Source: Sulfolobus sp. A20
GTDB lineage: Archaea; Thermoproteota; Thermoprotei_A; Sulfolobales; Sulfolobaceae
Length of the DNA stretch: 64,000 bases
Direction: 5' to 3'
NCBI RefSeq assembly: GCF_001719125.1
Contig: NZ_CP017006.1
Span: 1,612,001 to 1,676,000 of the forward strand
The notes under the pieces are model-generated. The model searched no databases, had not been told where the DNA came from, and worked only from the letters and a program-made list of their open reading frames with translations. Position 1 is the stretch's first letter. The number at the start of each line of letters is the position of its first letter. This document shows, piece after piece, positions 1 through 8,365 of this stretch. A program made the translations under genes and the position numbers.

Positions 1-344
1 AACATTTCAACCAGTTTTAAGTTGATCTTTAAAGAGTATCTGAATACATCACAATGTCGGACAACAGTTTCATTCACTTCCATAAAATTTTATTCTAACT
101 TATGTTTATGGATCTCGAGTAAATTATATTGATAACTGCACTGTATTCATACCGTCTTGAGTTTGATATGAGGTTATATTTATTTTACTCAATATTACCA
201 TTTTAATATCAAATATACATATATTTGTAAGAAAGTTTTCTAAACAAGTTATTAAAGATCCTTAGATAGAATTTTTAAAATATTAAACTAAATATTTTGT
301 TTTGGGAAAAAGTTTAAAGACGAGATTATACGCGATACTCTTTA
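1..344. other. Intergenic region upstream of sulfocyanin
   Basis: AT-rich sequence with no ORF, RNA or repeat that I can support. The only clear signal is a TATA-like element GTTTAAAG at about 311-318 preceded by a purine-rich BRE-like stretch. It lies about 27-34 bp before the ATG at 345, which fits leaderless transcription of the sulfocyanin gene. Confidence 0.5.
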
Positions 345-1049
345 ATGAACACTACAGCATTAATCGCAATAGTAGTTGTAGTAGTAGTAATAGTAGCTGC
401 AGTTGGAGCTTATCTAGCGTTATTCCATAAATCCTCTTCAACTATGATGATGACGACAACAAGTACTATGCTTCCTACAACAACCACTAGTACAACGTCA
501 TCTACGACTACTACCACTACGACAACTAGTTCAGTAAAATTACCTCCAGGAGCTAGTGAATTGCCTTATAATCCTAATAATAAGACCGTATTTATCTATC
601 TAGTAGTTTCCGTAACTGGACCTCAATTCAACTATAATGGAACCTCGTATGGACAAATGAAAATCTATGTTCCAGCCGGATGGAATGTAATGGTAATATT
701 GACTAATGATCAACCCATACCTCATAACGCTAATATAGTGCTAAACGATACACTGACTCCTAATAGTCCTAACATAACTCAAGACGGTAAGATATTATTA
801 TATGTTGGAGATAATCCCTCAGATTATTACTCTAATGGAGTACCTTCACAAGGTACAGCATCTGCAATGTTAACAAATATACAGCCTGGCTATTACTGGA
901 TAGCTTGTGGAGTTTACTCTCATGCAGAAAGCGGAATGTGGGTAGACTTAATAGTTTCCAATTCCGTCTCGGTACCTTATTCCATTATAAGCAGTTCAGC
1001 GTCGACAACGACTTCTACCTCTACATCATCTCCACCTTCATGGGGATAA
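345..1049 (+). CDS. Sulfocyanin-like membrane-anchored blue copper protein
   Basis: Type 1 copper protein of the sulfocyanin (SoxE) family, an electron carrier on the outer face of the membrane. Seen: one N-terminal membrane anchor (about residues 5-27), a Ser/Thr-rich linker (30-63), then a cupredoxin domain. The copper ligands are readable: His127 in PHNAN, and Cys188-x4-His193-x4-Met198 in ACGVYSHAESGM. A second Ser/Thr/Pro-rich tail follows the domain (about 208-234) and looks like an extension. The family usually serves the SoxM terminal oxidase, but no sox genes are nearby, so this may be a paralogue with another partner. The next gene, 8 bp downstream, is a membrane protein and probably co-transcribed. 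The ATG is favoured by a TATA box about 30 bp upstream. Confidence 0.88.
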   Translation: MNTTALIAIVVVVVVIVAAVGAYLALFHKSSSTMMMTTTSTMLPTTTTSTTSSTTTTTTTTSSVKLPPGASELPYNPNNKTVFIYLVVSVTGPQFNYNGTSYGQMKIYVPAGWNVMVILTNDQPIPHNANIVLNDTLTPNSPNITQDGKILLYVGDNPSDYYSNGVPSQGTASAMLTNIQPGYYWIACGVYSHAESGMWVDLIVSNSVSVPYSIISSSASTTTSTSTSSPPSWG

Positions 1050-1057
1050 TCTAAGTT

Positions 1058-1879
1058 ATGAGAAAATTTTTATTTTTTACTTCATATCTTAAATATATGA
1101 TTAGATATGTGCTTGCTACTATTCTTATATTTTTATCGCTAGTAGCTTATTTCTCTAGTCATTCTGATACGTTACTATGGTCTACAATATCAACTATCTC
1201 ATTCTGGACGTCCATACTACTTTTACTGCCAAAATCATTTTACAGCTTTCTCCACAGGAGAATTGTGGCTTTTAAAACTCATAAAACATTGTGGGCAGTG
1301 ATTGGAGCTTACATGACATATCACGTAATTCTTTACTCCTTCTTCTTTTACCTATTATTGCCAGGATCAATAAAGGCATTAAGCTTTCAATTTACGTTTA
1401 ATGCTGGGATAGGTTATTCAATTCCTCCCTCTTTACCTTATTTCTTGCAATGGGTCTCGACAAGCCCAGCAATCTGGTTCTTCATAGGACCTTATGAGGG
1501 TGATATCATACCTTTTTCCACTATTATTGGAATTTTTTTAGCAATATTAATAGGATTAAACGTGATTGAAATAAAGGAACTTTGGGGATTATCAAGATAT
1601 AAGGCTAGTAAAGCTGTAGTCTTAGTTCCTTCTATTGGGGTGATTTCAGGTTCATCTTGTTGCGTATTTCTACCCAGTATTATTATGTACTCGATTGCGT
1701 TATCAATAACCGCTTTAACTTCAACTATATTGTCAATATTATCAAACTACGTTTATTTCGTCTTAGCGTATTACATGTTACCAGTAATCTCAGCAATAAT
1801 CTTATTTCATAACTTGGTAGTTACGGATAAATTATTAGGTAAGATTGCCAGAAAAGGAATAACTGGGAGAAGAGAATAA
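1058..1879 (+). CDS. Polytopic membrane protein with Cys-Cys motif, next to sulfocyanin
   Basis: I do not recognise the family. The 273 residues hold about six hydrophobic segments separated by short charged loops, and a basic C-terminal tail (KIARKGITGRRE). A vicinal cysteine pair sits in GSSCCVFLPS near the start of a late membrane segment. It begins 8 bp after the sulfocyanin stop codon on the same strand, so the two are probably one transcript. Inference: the Cys-Cys motif could bind copper or another thiophilic metal, making this a partner for maturation or electron transfer of the blue copper protein. There is no direct evidence for that. It could also be an unrelated transporter. Confidence 0.7.
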   Translation: MRKFLFFTSYLKYMIRYVLATILIFLSLVAYFSSHSDTLLWSTISTISFWTSILLLLPKSFYSFLHRRIVAFKTHKTLWAVIGAYMTYHVILYSFFFYLLLPGSIKALSFQFTFNAGIGYSIPPSLPYFLQWVSTSPAIWFFIGPYEGDIIPFSTIIGIFLAILIGLNVIEIKELWGLSRYKASKAVVLVPSIGVISGSSCCVFLPSIIMYSIALSITALTSTILSILSNYVYFVLAYYMLPVISAIILFHNLVVTDKLLGKIARKGITGRRE

Positions 1880-1924
1880 TCTTAAATGAAAAGGCTTTTA
1901 TTGATATACATGAAAGAATAGATT

Positions 1925-2671
1925 GTGGAATGTGAAGAAGTAGCAAGAATGTTATTATCTTCCACTCATGCTATAGTGTTTACGGGGGCGGGAATAAGCA
2001 CTGCATCTGGAATTCCAGATTTTCGAGGTCCTAATGGACTGTGGAAAAGATATTCACCAGAACTCGCTACGATAGAGTATTTTGAAAAGGATCCTAAAGG
2101 ATTTTGGGAATTTTATTCAATCCGAATGGGAAGCCTATTTGAAGCTAAGCCTAATAGTGCTCATTACGCGATAGCTGAATTGGAAAAAATGGGTATAGTT
2201 AAGGCTGTTATTACTCAAAATATAGATGGTTTGCATCAAAAGGCTGGATCTAAAAACGTAATAGAGCTTCATGGAACTATGAGGAGATCCTATTGCTCTT
2301 CATGCTATAGAGTTTATGACTCAAAGGAAGTTCTTGAGAAGATAGGGCAAGGTGAGATTCCTCCTAAATGTTCTTGTGGAGGAATTATCAGACCAGATGT
2401 AGTGTTATTTGGTGAACCAGTTAAACAAATCTATGATGCCTTAAGTATAGCTTATGATTCTGATTTAGTGATGTCCATAGGTTCTTCATTAACAGTATAT
2501 CCTGCAAATCAAATTCCGATAATAGTAAAACATAGAGGAGGTAAACTAATAATTATAAACATGGAGGAAACTCCTATGGATAACATGGCTGATATAGTAA
2601 TTAGGGAGAAAGTTGAGACGTTTTTACCGTGTGTTTTAGATTCCATAAAGAAATTAATTTCAGCTAACTAA
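1925..2671 (+). CDS. sir2: NAD-dependent protein deacetylase, Sir2 family
   Basis: Sirtuin that removes acetyl groups from lysine using NAD+, releasing nicotinamide and O-acetyl-ADP-ribose. In Sulfolobus the known target is the chromatin protein Alba. Seen: NAD-binding GAGIS (21-25) and GIPDFRG (29-35), TQNIDGLH (97-104), catalytic His116 in ELHGT, and the zinc site Cys124-x2-Cys127 with Cys149-x-Cys151. Further NAD contacts include GSS and NMEE near the C-terminus. The length of 248 residues matches the S. solfataricus enzyme (about 247). Translation starts at GTG. A 68-residue ORF follows 27 bp downstream. Confidence 0.95.
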   Translation: MECEEVARMLLSSTHAIVFTGAGISTASGIPDFRGPNGLWKRYSPELATIEYFEKDPKGFWEFYSIRMGSLFEAKPNSAHYAIAELEKMGIVKAVITQNIDGLHQKAGSKNVIELHGTMRRSYCSSCYRVYDSKEVLEKIGQGEIPPKCSCGGIIRPDVVLFGEPVKQIYDALSIAYDSDLVMSIGSSLTVYPANQIPIIVKHRGGKLIIINMEETPMDNMADIVIREKVETFLPCVLDSIKKLISAN

Positions 2672-2698
2672 CAGTGGATAATAAAAACTAAAAAATAC

Positions 2699-2905
2699 AT
2701 GATAGATGAGATTTCCCTTATGAAAAAAATATTTCTTATAATAGAGGATAACGTACCGGAAGATTGCCGAGAATTAATAATAAAGAGAATAAAGGAGAGG
2801 CTCATTAAAGATTCCTTAAATTTAGGGGTTGAAGAAACCATAAAAAAGTGGTTATATGAGGAAGAAAAGGATGAAGATAAAGAGGAGGTAATACTATTGG
2901 AATAG
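2699..2905 (+). CDS. Small charged helical protein, unknown
   Basis: A 68-residue ORF with an ATG start, 27 bp after the sirtuin gene on the same strand, so it may be co-transcribed. It is predicted to be mostly helical, with a basic middle (IKRIKERLIKD) and a very acidic C-terminus (EEEKDEDKEEV). No motif or family is recognised. It converges with the sugar-nucleotide gene, whose stop lies only 6 bp away. Confidence 0.55.
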   Translation: MIDEISLMKKIFLIIEDNVPEDCRELIIKRIKERLIKDSLNLGVEETIKKWLYEEEKDEDKEEVILLE

Positions 2906-2911
2906 AATATT

Positions 2912-3613
2912 TCATTTGGAATTACTAAACTTATTTGTCTTAATTAAATCCTCGCTTACTTCCTCTATGTCCTTTATAGTATCTATTGATCTCCAATAAA
3001 CATTACTAAAATTAACTCCTAGTATTAGTTCCTCTTTCGCCAATTTTGGAAAGGTAAGTTTTTCCATATCTCCCTTTTCTGGCAAGTAATTAAATATTCT
3101 ACTGTTCATAAGATAAACTCCAGCATTTATCCAGTAATTTTCTAGTATTGGCTTTTCCTTAAAGTCTATTACCTTACCATCCTTAGTCTCCACTATTCCA
3201 TAAGGACTTTTCAAAGGAACTAATGCCATGGCGACAACACGCTCTCTATCTATTTTAAGCCTTGATACATCTAAGTCAGTTATTATATCTCCATTCATCA
3301 CTAAAAATACATCCTCATCCTCTAACAGCTTCTTTACTTTCTTCAGAGCTCCACCAGTGCCTAAAGGTTCCTCTTCTATAGAGAAGTATGAGGAAATGCC
3401 TAGTCTTCTTTCGTTTTCACTAACCCATTTTACTAAAACATCCCATTTATAACCGGTTAATATAATAAATGAAGTTATATTATAAGATTTAAGCCACATA
3501 ATTTGCCATTCTATTATAGGTTTTCCCGCAACTTCAATTAAAGGTTTAGGTTTGTCCTCGGTTAAAGGTCTTAATCTCTTCCCATAACCTCCAGCTAAGA
3601 TTACAGCATGCAT
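2912..3613 (-). CDS. Sugar-phosphate nucleotidyltransferase (NDP-sugar pyrophosphorylase)
   Basis: Transfers a nucleotidyl group from an NTP to a sugar 1-phosphate, making an activated sugar for glycan synthesis in the cytoplasm. Seen: the N-terminal signature [11 protein letters not shown] (8-18) with DKPKPLI, then GTGGAL for base recognition, the metal-binding NGD, and FKEKP. At 233 residues it has the catalytic Rossmann domain only, with no left-handed beta-helix acyltransferase tail. The base and sugar cannot be told from sequence: mannose-1-phosphate guanylyltransferase or glucose-1-phosphate thymidylyl/uridylyltransferase are the options. It is likely a single-gene unit. Confidence 0.85.
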   Translation of the reverse strand: MHAVILAGGYGKRLRPLTEDKPKPLIEVAGKPIIEWQIMWLKSYNITSFIILTGYKWDVLVKWVSENERRLGISSYFSIEEEPLGTGGALKKVKKLLEDEDVFLVMNGDIITDLDVSRLKIDRERVVAMALVPLKSPYGIVETKDGKVIDFKEKPILENYWINAGVYLMNSRIFNYLPEKGDMEKLTFPKLAKEELILGVNFSNVYWRSIDTIKDIEEVSEDLIKTNKFSNSK

Positions 3614-3701
3614 TAGATTATTTAACTTCCAAAATAAATAATAAATTTTTTCAGTACATTAGGAAAGGAATCAAATCTTAACGCTTTCTTTAACATAATG
3701 C

Positions 3702-4169
3702 TTATGAATTTGAATTACCCTCTATTTTCACTCCTTCAAGTTCTAATAAAGCCTTCTTTAACTTAACCCCTCTAGAATATCCTCCCAATCCTTTCTCAGA
3801 TATTACCCTATGACAAGGAATTATCAATAAAATAGGGTTTTTTGACAATGCCATACCTATAGCCCTAGGGGAAGTATTCAATCTATCGGCAATCTGCTTA
3901 TACGTCTCAACCTTTCCCCAAGGTATTTTCATAACCTCCTTATATACTGATAGCCTAAAAGGATACGTCCTTAAACTAATTGGCTCTCTTAAGTCTACTG
4001 GTTTACCCTCGAAATACAAGTCTAGCTTGTGAAAAAAGTCTGTAAATACGTCATTATCTATAGACTCTTTCTCTGCACAGTTACAGAAATCTAACATTAG
4101 GAAACCTTTTTCATCTTTAGCTATAGTTATGTAACCTAATGGACTTTTATAAAGCCCATAAACTATCAT
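3702..4169 (-). CDS. ogt: Methylated-DNA--protein-cysteine methyltransferase (OGT/AGT)
   Basis: Repairs O6-alkylguanine by moving the alkyl group irreversibly onto its own cysteine. Seen: an N-terminal domain, then the helix-turn-helix that enters the minor groove (about 88-105, with the arginine finger in SPRAIG), and the active-site motif PCHRVI with Cys119. Cys29 and Cys31 near the N-terminus match the stabilising disulfide known in the S. solfataricus enzyme, and Cys119 is also its reactive residue. The length of 155 residues fits (151 in S. solfataricus). The gene stands alone between the nucleotidyltransferase and ThrRS genes. Confidence 0.95.
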   Translation of the reverse strand: MIVYGLYKSPLGYITIAKDEKGFLMLDFCNCAEKESIDNDVFTDFFHKLDLYFEGKPVDLREPISLRTYPFRLSVYKEVMKIPWGKVETYKQIADRLNTSPRAIGMALSKNPILLIIPCHRVISEKGLGGYSRGVKLKKALLELEGVKIEGNSNS

Positions 4170-4278
4170 ATCCTATCTCCTCCATCCTTATAAGACAATC
4201 TTTCTTATTCGTTTTATAATTATAGTATTACCTAGCTCAAAAAATTTTGCTATAACAAAATATTAAGCATATTTTTGT

Positions 4279-5910
4279 TTAACCTTTAAGCTTCTTTAGG
4301 GCGCTCTGTTCAACATCTCTGTCATTTATCTCAGCTTTAAGAGCGTTAAGAAAGTCTTCAAATTTAATGTTCCTAATTTCTACATTTCCTCTACCTCTCA
4401 CTGTGACCTTTCCCTCATTAGCCTCTTTCTTTCCTACTATGAGCAAATAAGGTACTCCCTCATCATAAGCAGTTTTAATCCTTTTACTCAAAGTTTCTCC
4501 TGCATAACTTATCTCCACTCTTATCTTATTACTCTTTAATTCATTAAATAGCTTCTCGGCGTAATCATTTACTTCATCAGTAATCGGCAATATTCTAACT
4601 TGAATTGGGCTAAGCCAAGTAGGTAGCTTACCCATGAAGTGTTCTAAAAGTATTGCCATACATCTATCTATAGAGCCTAAAATCGCTCTGTGTACCATTA
4701 CTGGTCTCTTTTTAGAGCCGTCTTTGTCAGTGTACTCTATCTTAAATCTCTCAGGCAAATTAAAGTCAACCTGTATAGTAGATAACTGCCACCATCTTCC
4801 TAAACTATCCCTAACGTCAAAGTCAATTTTGGGACCGTAAAATGCACCCTCTTTATCCTTTATTCCATAATTCATTCCTACCTCTTTCAATGCATCAATT
4901 AAAGCATTTGTCGCCTTTTCCCATTGCTCATCAGTTCCAATACTCTCATCTGGTCTAGTGCTAACGTACGCCCTTATATCATCTTGTTTAAACCCAAACT
5001 TACCCCAAACCTCTAATACTTTCTTTATTAACGTTTTAACCTCATCCTTCAGTTGATCTTCCCTTAAGAAAATGTGACCATCATCTTGGACTAGTCCCCT
5101 AACCCTTAAAAGCCCGTAAAGTTCTCCCTTTTTTTCCCATCTATACACATGACCAAACTCTGATAGCCTTATTGGAAGATCACGATAGGTCCTTGGCTTA
5201 GACTTATATATTAAGATGTGACCCGGGCAATTCATTGGCTTAACTCCGTATTCCTCCCCCTCCATATTAAATAATATTAATTTATCTCTATACAATGTAT
5301 AATGACCAGATATCTTCCATAGATCTGACTTATAAACGTGGCTAGTATAGACTTCTTGATAGTTCATGCTATCATTAATCTCCCTCATGAAATTGATTAG
5401 TTCGTTTCTTATTATCTGCCCTTTAGGATGAAACAAAACTAACCCTGAACCAGCTTCCTCATGAAAACTAAACAAGTCAAGCCTTTCTCCTATAAGTCTA
5501 TGATCAGTTTCTTGAGCCTTTTCTAGCCATGATAAATAGTCTTTCAATTGCTCTTCAGTCTCAAAGGCTACTCCTCTGATCCTAACGTATTGTATTCCAG
5601 GCTGAGGATGATGAGTTGATATGTTTAATATTTCGAAATACTTAGGGATTAATGAAGAAATTGGCTCATTTGCTTCTATCTTAATTTTCATTCCATTATA
5701 CTCCACAGTATCTCCACGTAACTCAAAGGCTATATCGGTCTCCTTGATTACTTTTTTCGCCTCTTCTAAACTAATACTACTATCGGATTCAATATCAACA
5801 TAAAAGTCCCTTTCTCCTAATCCAACATTCACTGGCTTATAACCTGACTTCGCAAAATTTATCGCCAGAATTATAGCACCCTTAATCCATAACGGCTTAT
5901 AATTTTCCAT
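4279..5910 (-). CDS. thrS: Threonyl-tRNA synthetase, catalytic form without editing domain
   Basis: Charges tRNA-Thr with threonine. Seen: class II core with MNCPGH (226-231, Cys228 a zinc ligand), the motif 2 region [16 protein letters not shown] with another zinc ligand, motif 3 [14 protein letters not shown], and a C-terminal anticodon-binding domain (about 430-530). The first ~105 residues are short and lack the HxxxH-type editing centre. This agrees with crenarchaea that split threonylation and editing between two ThrRS proteins; the editing partner is not in this window. At 543 residues it matches the S. solfataricus enzyme. It starts with ATG and is divergent from the glycosyltransferase gene across a 50-bp spacer. 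Confidence 0.95.
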   Translation of the reverse strand: MENYKPLWIKGAIILAINFAKSGYKPVNVGLGERDFYVDIESDSSISLEEAKKVIKETDIAFELRGDTVEYNGMKIKIEANEPISSLIPKYFEILNISTHHPQPGIQYVRIRGVAFETEEQLKDYLSWLEKAQETDHRLIGERLDLFSFHEEAGSGLVLFHPKGQIIRNELINFMREINDSMNYQEVYTSHVYKSDLWKISGHYTLYRDKLILFNMEGEEYGVKPMNCPGHILIYKSKPRTYRDLPIRLSEFGHVYRWEKKGELYGLLRVRGLVQDDGHIFLREDQLKDEVKTLIKKVLEVWGKFGFKQDDIRAYVSTRPDESIGTDEQWEKATNALIDALKEVGMNYGIKDKEGAFYGPKIDFDVRDSLGRWWQLSTIQVDFNLPERFKIEYTDKDGSKKRPVMVHRAILGSIDRCMAILLEHFMGKLPTWLSPIQVRILPITDEVNDYAEKLFNELKSNKIRVEISYAGETLSKRIKTAYDEGVPYLLIVGKKEANEGKVTVRGRGNVEIRNIKFEDFLNALKAEINDRDVEQSALKKLKG

Positions 5911-5930
5911 AAAGTTAAGTATAAAGCTCA

Positions 5931-5940
5931 GCTTATATCT
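5931..5940. promoter_or_regulatory. Central TATA-like element shared by divergent thrS and agl24-like genes
   Basis: The 50-bp spacer between the two start codons holds one near-symmetric A/T element, CTTATATC (GATATAAG on the other strand). It is centred about 25 bp from the GTG at 5961 and about 26 bp from the ATG at 5910, the usual TATA-to-start distance for leaderless Sulfolobus genes. A second, closer TATA-like string (CTTTATACTT on the minus strand) lies only about 10 bp from thrS and is less likely. Confidence 0.45.
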
Positions 5941-5960
5941 TTAGCTGTTAAAATACAATT

Positions 5961-6923
5961 GTGAGAATTCTAATAATTGCCAGTGGTGGTGGTCACACCG
6001 GTTTTGCTAGAGCCATTGCTCAATACTTGCCAGAAAAAGCAGATTTCGTGATACCCAAAAACGATGAGTACAGTAAACTAATGATAAGAGATTACGCAAA
6101 CATAATTTACGAGGTACAAAAGGGCAGAGAGCCTAATGAGTCAAGCATCCATTTCGCTAAAAGGATTATGAAAATATTATATGAGAGCTCCAAGTTACCA
6201 AAATACGATATCATAATAGCTACTGGAAGTAATCATTCAATATTTCCCTCTTTCTTTCAATTCTTGAAAGGAGGTAAAGTCTTTGCCATAGAGAGTCAAG
6301 ATAGATTTATTACTAAAGGAAAGGCCGTTGACATAATATCTAAGTTCTCAAAAGGGGTTTTCTTACACTGGGAAGAGCAAAGGAAGTTATATAAAGATAA
6401 AAGTATAGTAGTTGGTCCCATAGTTGAAAGACCAAGGTATGAGCCTAGAGATAATGATTATATTTTAATAACTGCTGGTAGCTTGGGATTTAAGAGGTTA
6501 TTTGACATAGCCTCTAAAATTACATGGAAGAAAATAGTCATTCAAACCGGTAAAGTCGATCCAAGGCTTTATAAAAAGGAGAATGTAACGTCTTTTTCAT
6601 TCGACCCGGACCTAGAAAAGTGGATAGCTAATTCAAGTTTAGTTATCACCCATCAAGGAAAGACAGCTATGGAAGCAGTAGTAATGTATAAGAAACCGGT
6701 CATAATCGTTTACAATAAGGACTGGAAAAGTGCTACGACTTATGAGGATGCTAAAATATATGCGGAAGTATTAGGTGCTACATTCTTAGACGATCCAATT
6801 TCATGGAATAGTGACGAAATTTTATACAACGCGTTAGAAAAAGTTGGTAAACCTAAGGAAATTAAGCCGGGAACGCCTAAGCTAATTCATTATTTACGAG
6901 ATGAGGAAAACCTCATCCCTTAG
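5961..6923 (+). CDS. agl24: Agl24-like N-acetylglucosaminyltransferase (Alg14-Alg13-type, GT28)
   Basis: Probable glycosyltransferase adding the second GlcNAc to lipid-linked GlcNAc, which builds the chitobiose core of Sulfolobales N-glycans. Seen: N-terminal glycine-rich loop SGGGHTGFA with His12, then [10 protein letters not shown] and FAIESQDR with Glu111 (Alg14/MurG-like half, about 1-150). A C-terminal Rossmann half follows with [10 protein letters not shown] and [12 protein letters not shown] (Alg13-like, about 165-300). His12 and Glu111 sit where the experimentally described S. acidocaldarius Agl24 has its important His14 and Glu114. There is no membrane segment, so it should act on the inner face of the membrane. 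The start is GTG at the expected distance from the TATA element. Confidence 0.8.
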   Translation: MRILIIASGGGHTGFARAIAQYLPEKADFVIPKNDEYSKLMIRDYANIIYEVQKGREPNESSIHFAKRIMKILYESSKLPKYDIIIATGSNHSIFPSFFQFLKGGKVFAIESQDRFITKGKAVDIISKFSKGVFLHWEEQRKLYKDKSIVVGPIVERPRYEPRDNDYILITAGSLGFKRLFDIASKITWKKIVIQTGKVDPRLYKKENVTSFSFDPDLEKWIANSSLVITHQGKTAMEAVVMYKKPVIIVYNKDWKSATTYEDAKIYAEVLGATFLDDPISWNSDEILYNALEKVGKPKEIKPGTPKLIHYLRDEENLIP

Positions 6924-6984
6924 GGAGAGAGTAATAAAAAGTTTTTGATACTAAAAAACTATTATAAATAAAGATAGGTTCTAT

Positions 6985-7078
6985 GAGCCTCTTGAAAGCT
7001 CCTTTAACGAGAATCAATAAGGGAGACCAATGAGGCACCATAAGGGAACCTCCATCCTTTAAGGCGGAAGGAGGTCAG
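6985..7078 (+). mobile_element. Solo right-end fragment of an IS200/IS605 (tnpB) element
   Basis: Ends in GGCGGAAGGAGGTCAG (7063-7078), the same kind of end seen in the other tnpB-derived fragments of this window. It is preceded by a short hairpin around CCTTTAAGG. Reading in frame just before the hairpin gives a peptide tail of the type G-T-S-x-L-stop, as expected when a tnpB stop codon overlaps the element's end. Only about 95 bp can be recognised, the left limit is vague, and no transposase remains. Confidence 0.5.
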
Positions 7079-7129
7079 AACGATCTATGAGTATTACATT
7101 TTTATGAGAGTAAATGTATAATAAATATT

Positions 7130-7654
7130 GTGGAAATCAGAAGAATACAAGATAAGGTACATTTTGACGAATATGAGGAGACTTTTAGCATTAATGGATA
7201 TCACTTTTCGCCTTGGTTATTAGATGAACTTTATATTTATTCTGAAGAAAATAACCTTTTATTATCGTTAAGTTTTCAAGAATTCTTATCTATAATGGAA
7301 AAAATAGGAAAAGACATAGAAATTAAAAGGATTAATGTATATAACTCTGAAAAAGGTATGATTATACATATAAATAACTCTGAAGTGAGTATAGAGTCGA
7401 TTATAGACATGTACTCACAAAAAATTCTAACACTTATTAACGGTGAAAGGATAAAGAACGAACGAAAGCTTACATGTGCACTGAATGACTGCAGATATGA
7501 CGCGATATTTAATTTGAATAATTATATTTATCACTATGTATTAAACTTAAGTTTGGATTACAACGTAAATGTCAGATTACGTTCTACTAACTTTAATTTA
7601 TTAATTAATGAAATCATTATTGAAAAATTACTCAATAAGTTTAAAGTATCATAG
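7130..7654 (+). CDS. Hypothetical protein, 174 aa
   Basis: A GTG-initiated ORF lying 51 bp after the solo tnpB right end. It is rich in Asn, Ile, Tyr and acidic residues, looks soluble, and has no membrane segment or recognisable motif. Two cysteines occur close together (TCALNDCRYD). A second ORF follows 23 bp downstream on the same strand and may be co-transcribed. I cannot assign a function. Confidence 0.5.
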   Translation: MEIRRIQDKVHFDEYEETFSINGYHFSPWLLDELYIYSEENNLLLSLSFQEFLSIMEKIGKDIEIKRINVYNSEKGMIIHINNSEVSIESIIDMYSQKILTLINGERIKNERKLTCALNDCRYDAIFNLNNYIYHYVLNLSLDYNVNVRLRSTNFNLLINEIIIEKLLNKFKVS

Positions 7655-7677
7655 AAAAGATTATACTTAATGATAAA

Positions 7678-7929
7678 ATGTTAAGCTACTTATGGAAAAG
7701 TTTTAAAAAGAGAGATAGCGTATATTATCTTATGAAAGAAAGAGAAGTTGAGGCTAAAAGATTAGTGGGAAAGAAAAATGTTAGAGGTAAAGTATACGAA
7801 TATGAGTATTATACCTTACCACTCAACTTGTATCTACCTAAATCTATGGTAGAGAAGTTTGGAAAGAAATACATGCTTCAAGTCGATGAAGATAGTGGTA
7901 CAATAACAATAAAACCTAAGAGCAGTTAA
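7678..7929 (+). CDS. Small AbrB-like (swapped-hairpin) protein
   Basis: An 83-residue basic protein. Its C-terminal half, with LPLNLYLPKSMVEKFG followed by YMLQVDEDSGTITIKP, has the strand-helix-strand pattern and Pro-Lys signature of AbrB/SpoVT-type DNA-binding hairpins. The family call is by eye and tentative. The N-terminal half is Lys/Arg/Glu-rich. It starts with ATG 23 bp after the previous ORF, and its end overlaps the convergent membrane-protein gene by 4 bp. If the call is right, it is probably a dimeric DNA-binding regulator or antitoxin-like protein, but no toxin partner is recognised beside it. Confidence 0.5.
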   Translation: MLSYLWKSFKKRDSVYYLMKEREVEAKRLVGKKNVRGKVYEYEYYTLPLNLYLPKSMVEKFGKKYMLQVDEDSGTITIKPKSS

Positions 7930-8279
7930 ATTTCAAGACCAAATATTTTTCTATGAATTATAAAAGTTCTACTCTCTGTAATTATTTTGATAATTTTATT
8001 GTTCACTTCGATACCAATAATTTTCTCATATTTATCATAATTATATTTGTTTATCTCTATATAAAGTTTTACAGCATATACGCATAATACAATTAAAATT
8101 AATAATAAGACGTAAGGATTATTTAACAGTACATATGTTATCATTATAATAATAGAAGATACTAAAAGAACATAATAGAATTTTAAAATCGAAGTCTTTC
8201 TGTATGCCAGCAATTGATCTGAAATTATTGACACCACGTAATATCCATCATTACTCAAAGCAATAGCTCTTCCTTTCAC
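7926..8279 (-). CDS. Small two-helix membrane protein, unknown
   Basis: 117 residues. Two adjacent strongly hydrophobic helices lie in the middle (about 33-75), flanked by an N-terminal soluble segment and a C-terminal cytoplasmic-type segment rich in Ile and Lys. No family is recognised. The ATG is preceded by AT-rich sequence in the 86-bp divergent spacer shared with the molybdenum hydroxylase gene. Confidence 0.5.
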   Translation of the reverse strand: MKGRAIALSNDGYYVVSIISDQLLAYRKTSILKFYYVLLVSSIIIMITYVLLNNPYVLLLILIVLCVYAVKLYIEINKYNYDKYEKIIGIEVNNKIIKIITESRTFIIHRKIFGLEI

Positions 8280-8365
8280 ATATTTAAATATAGAAATGGA
8301 ACGTATAAACCTAAAATTGGTTTAAAGGAAAACTATTAAAGCATAAAATAAAATATAACGATACT

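Noticed and set aside
3228-3452. Plus-strand ORF inside the nucleotidyltransferase gene
   Set aside because: Antisense shadow; the minus-strand product has clear family motifs.
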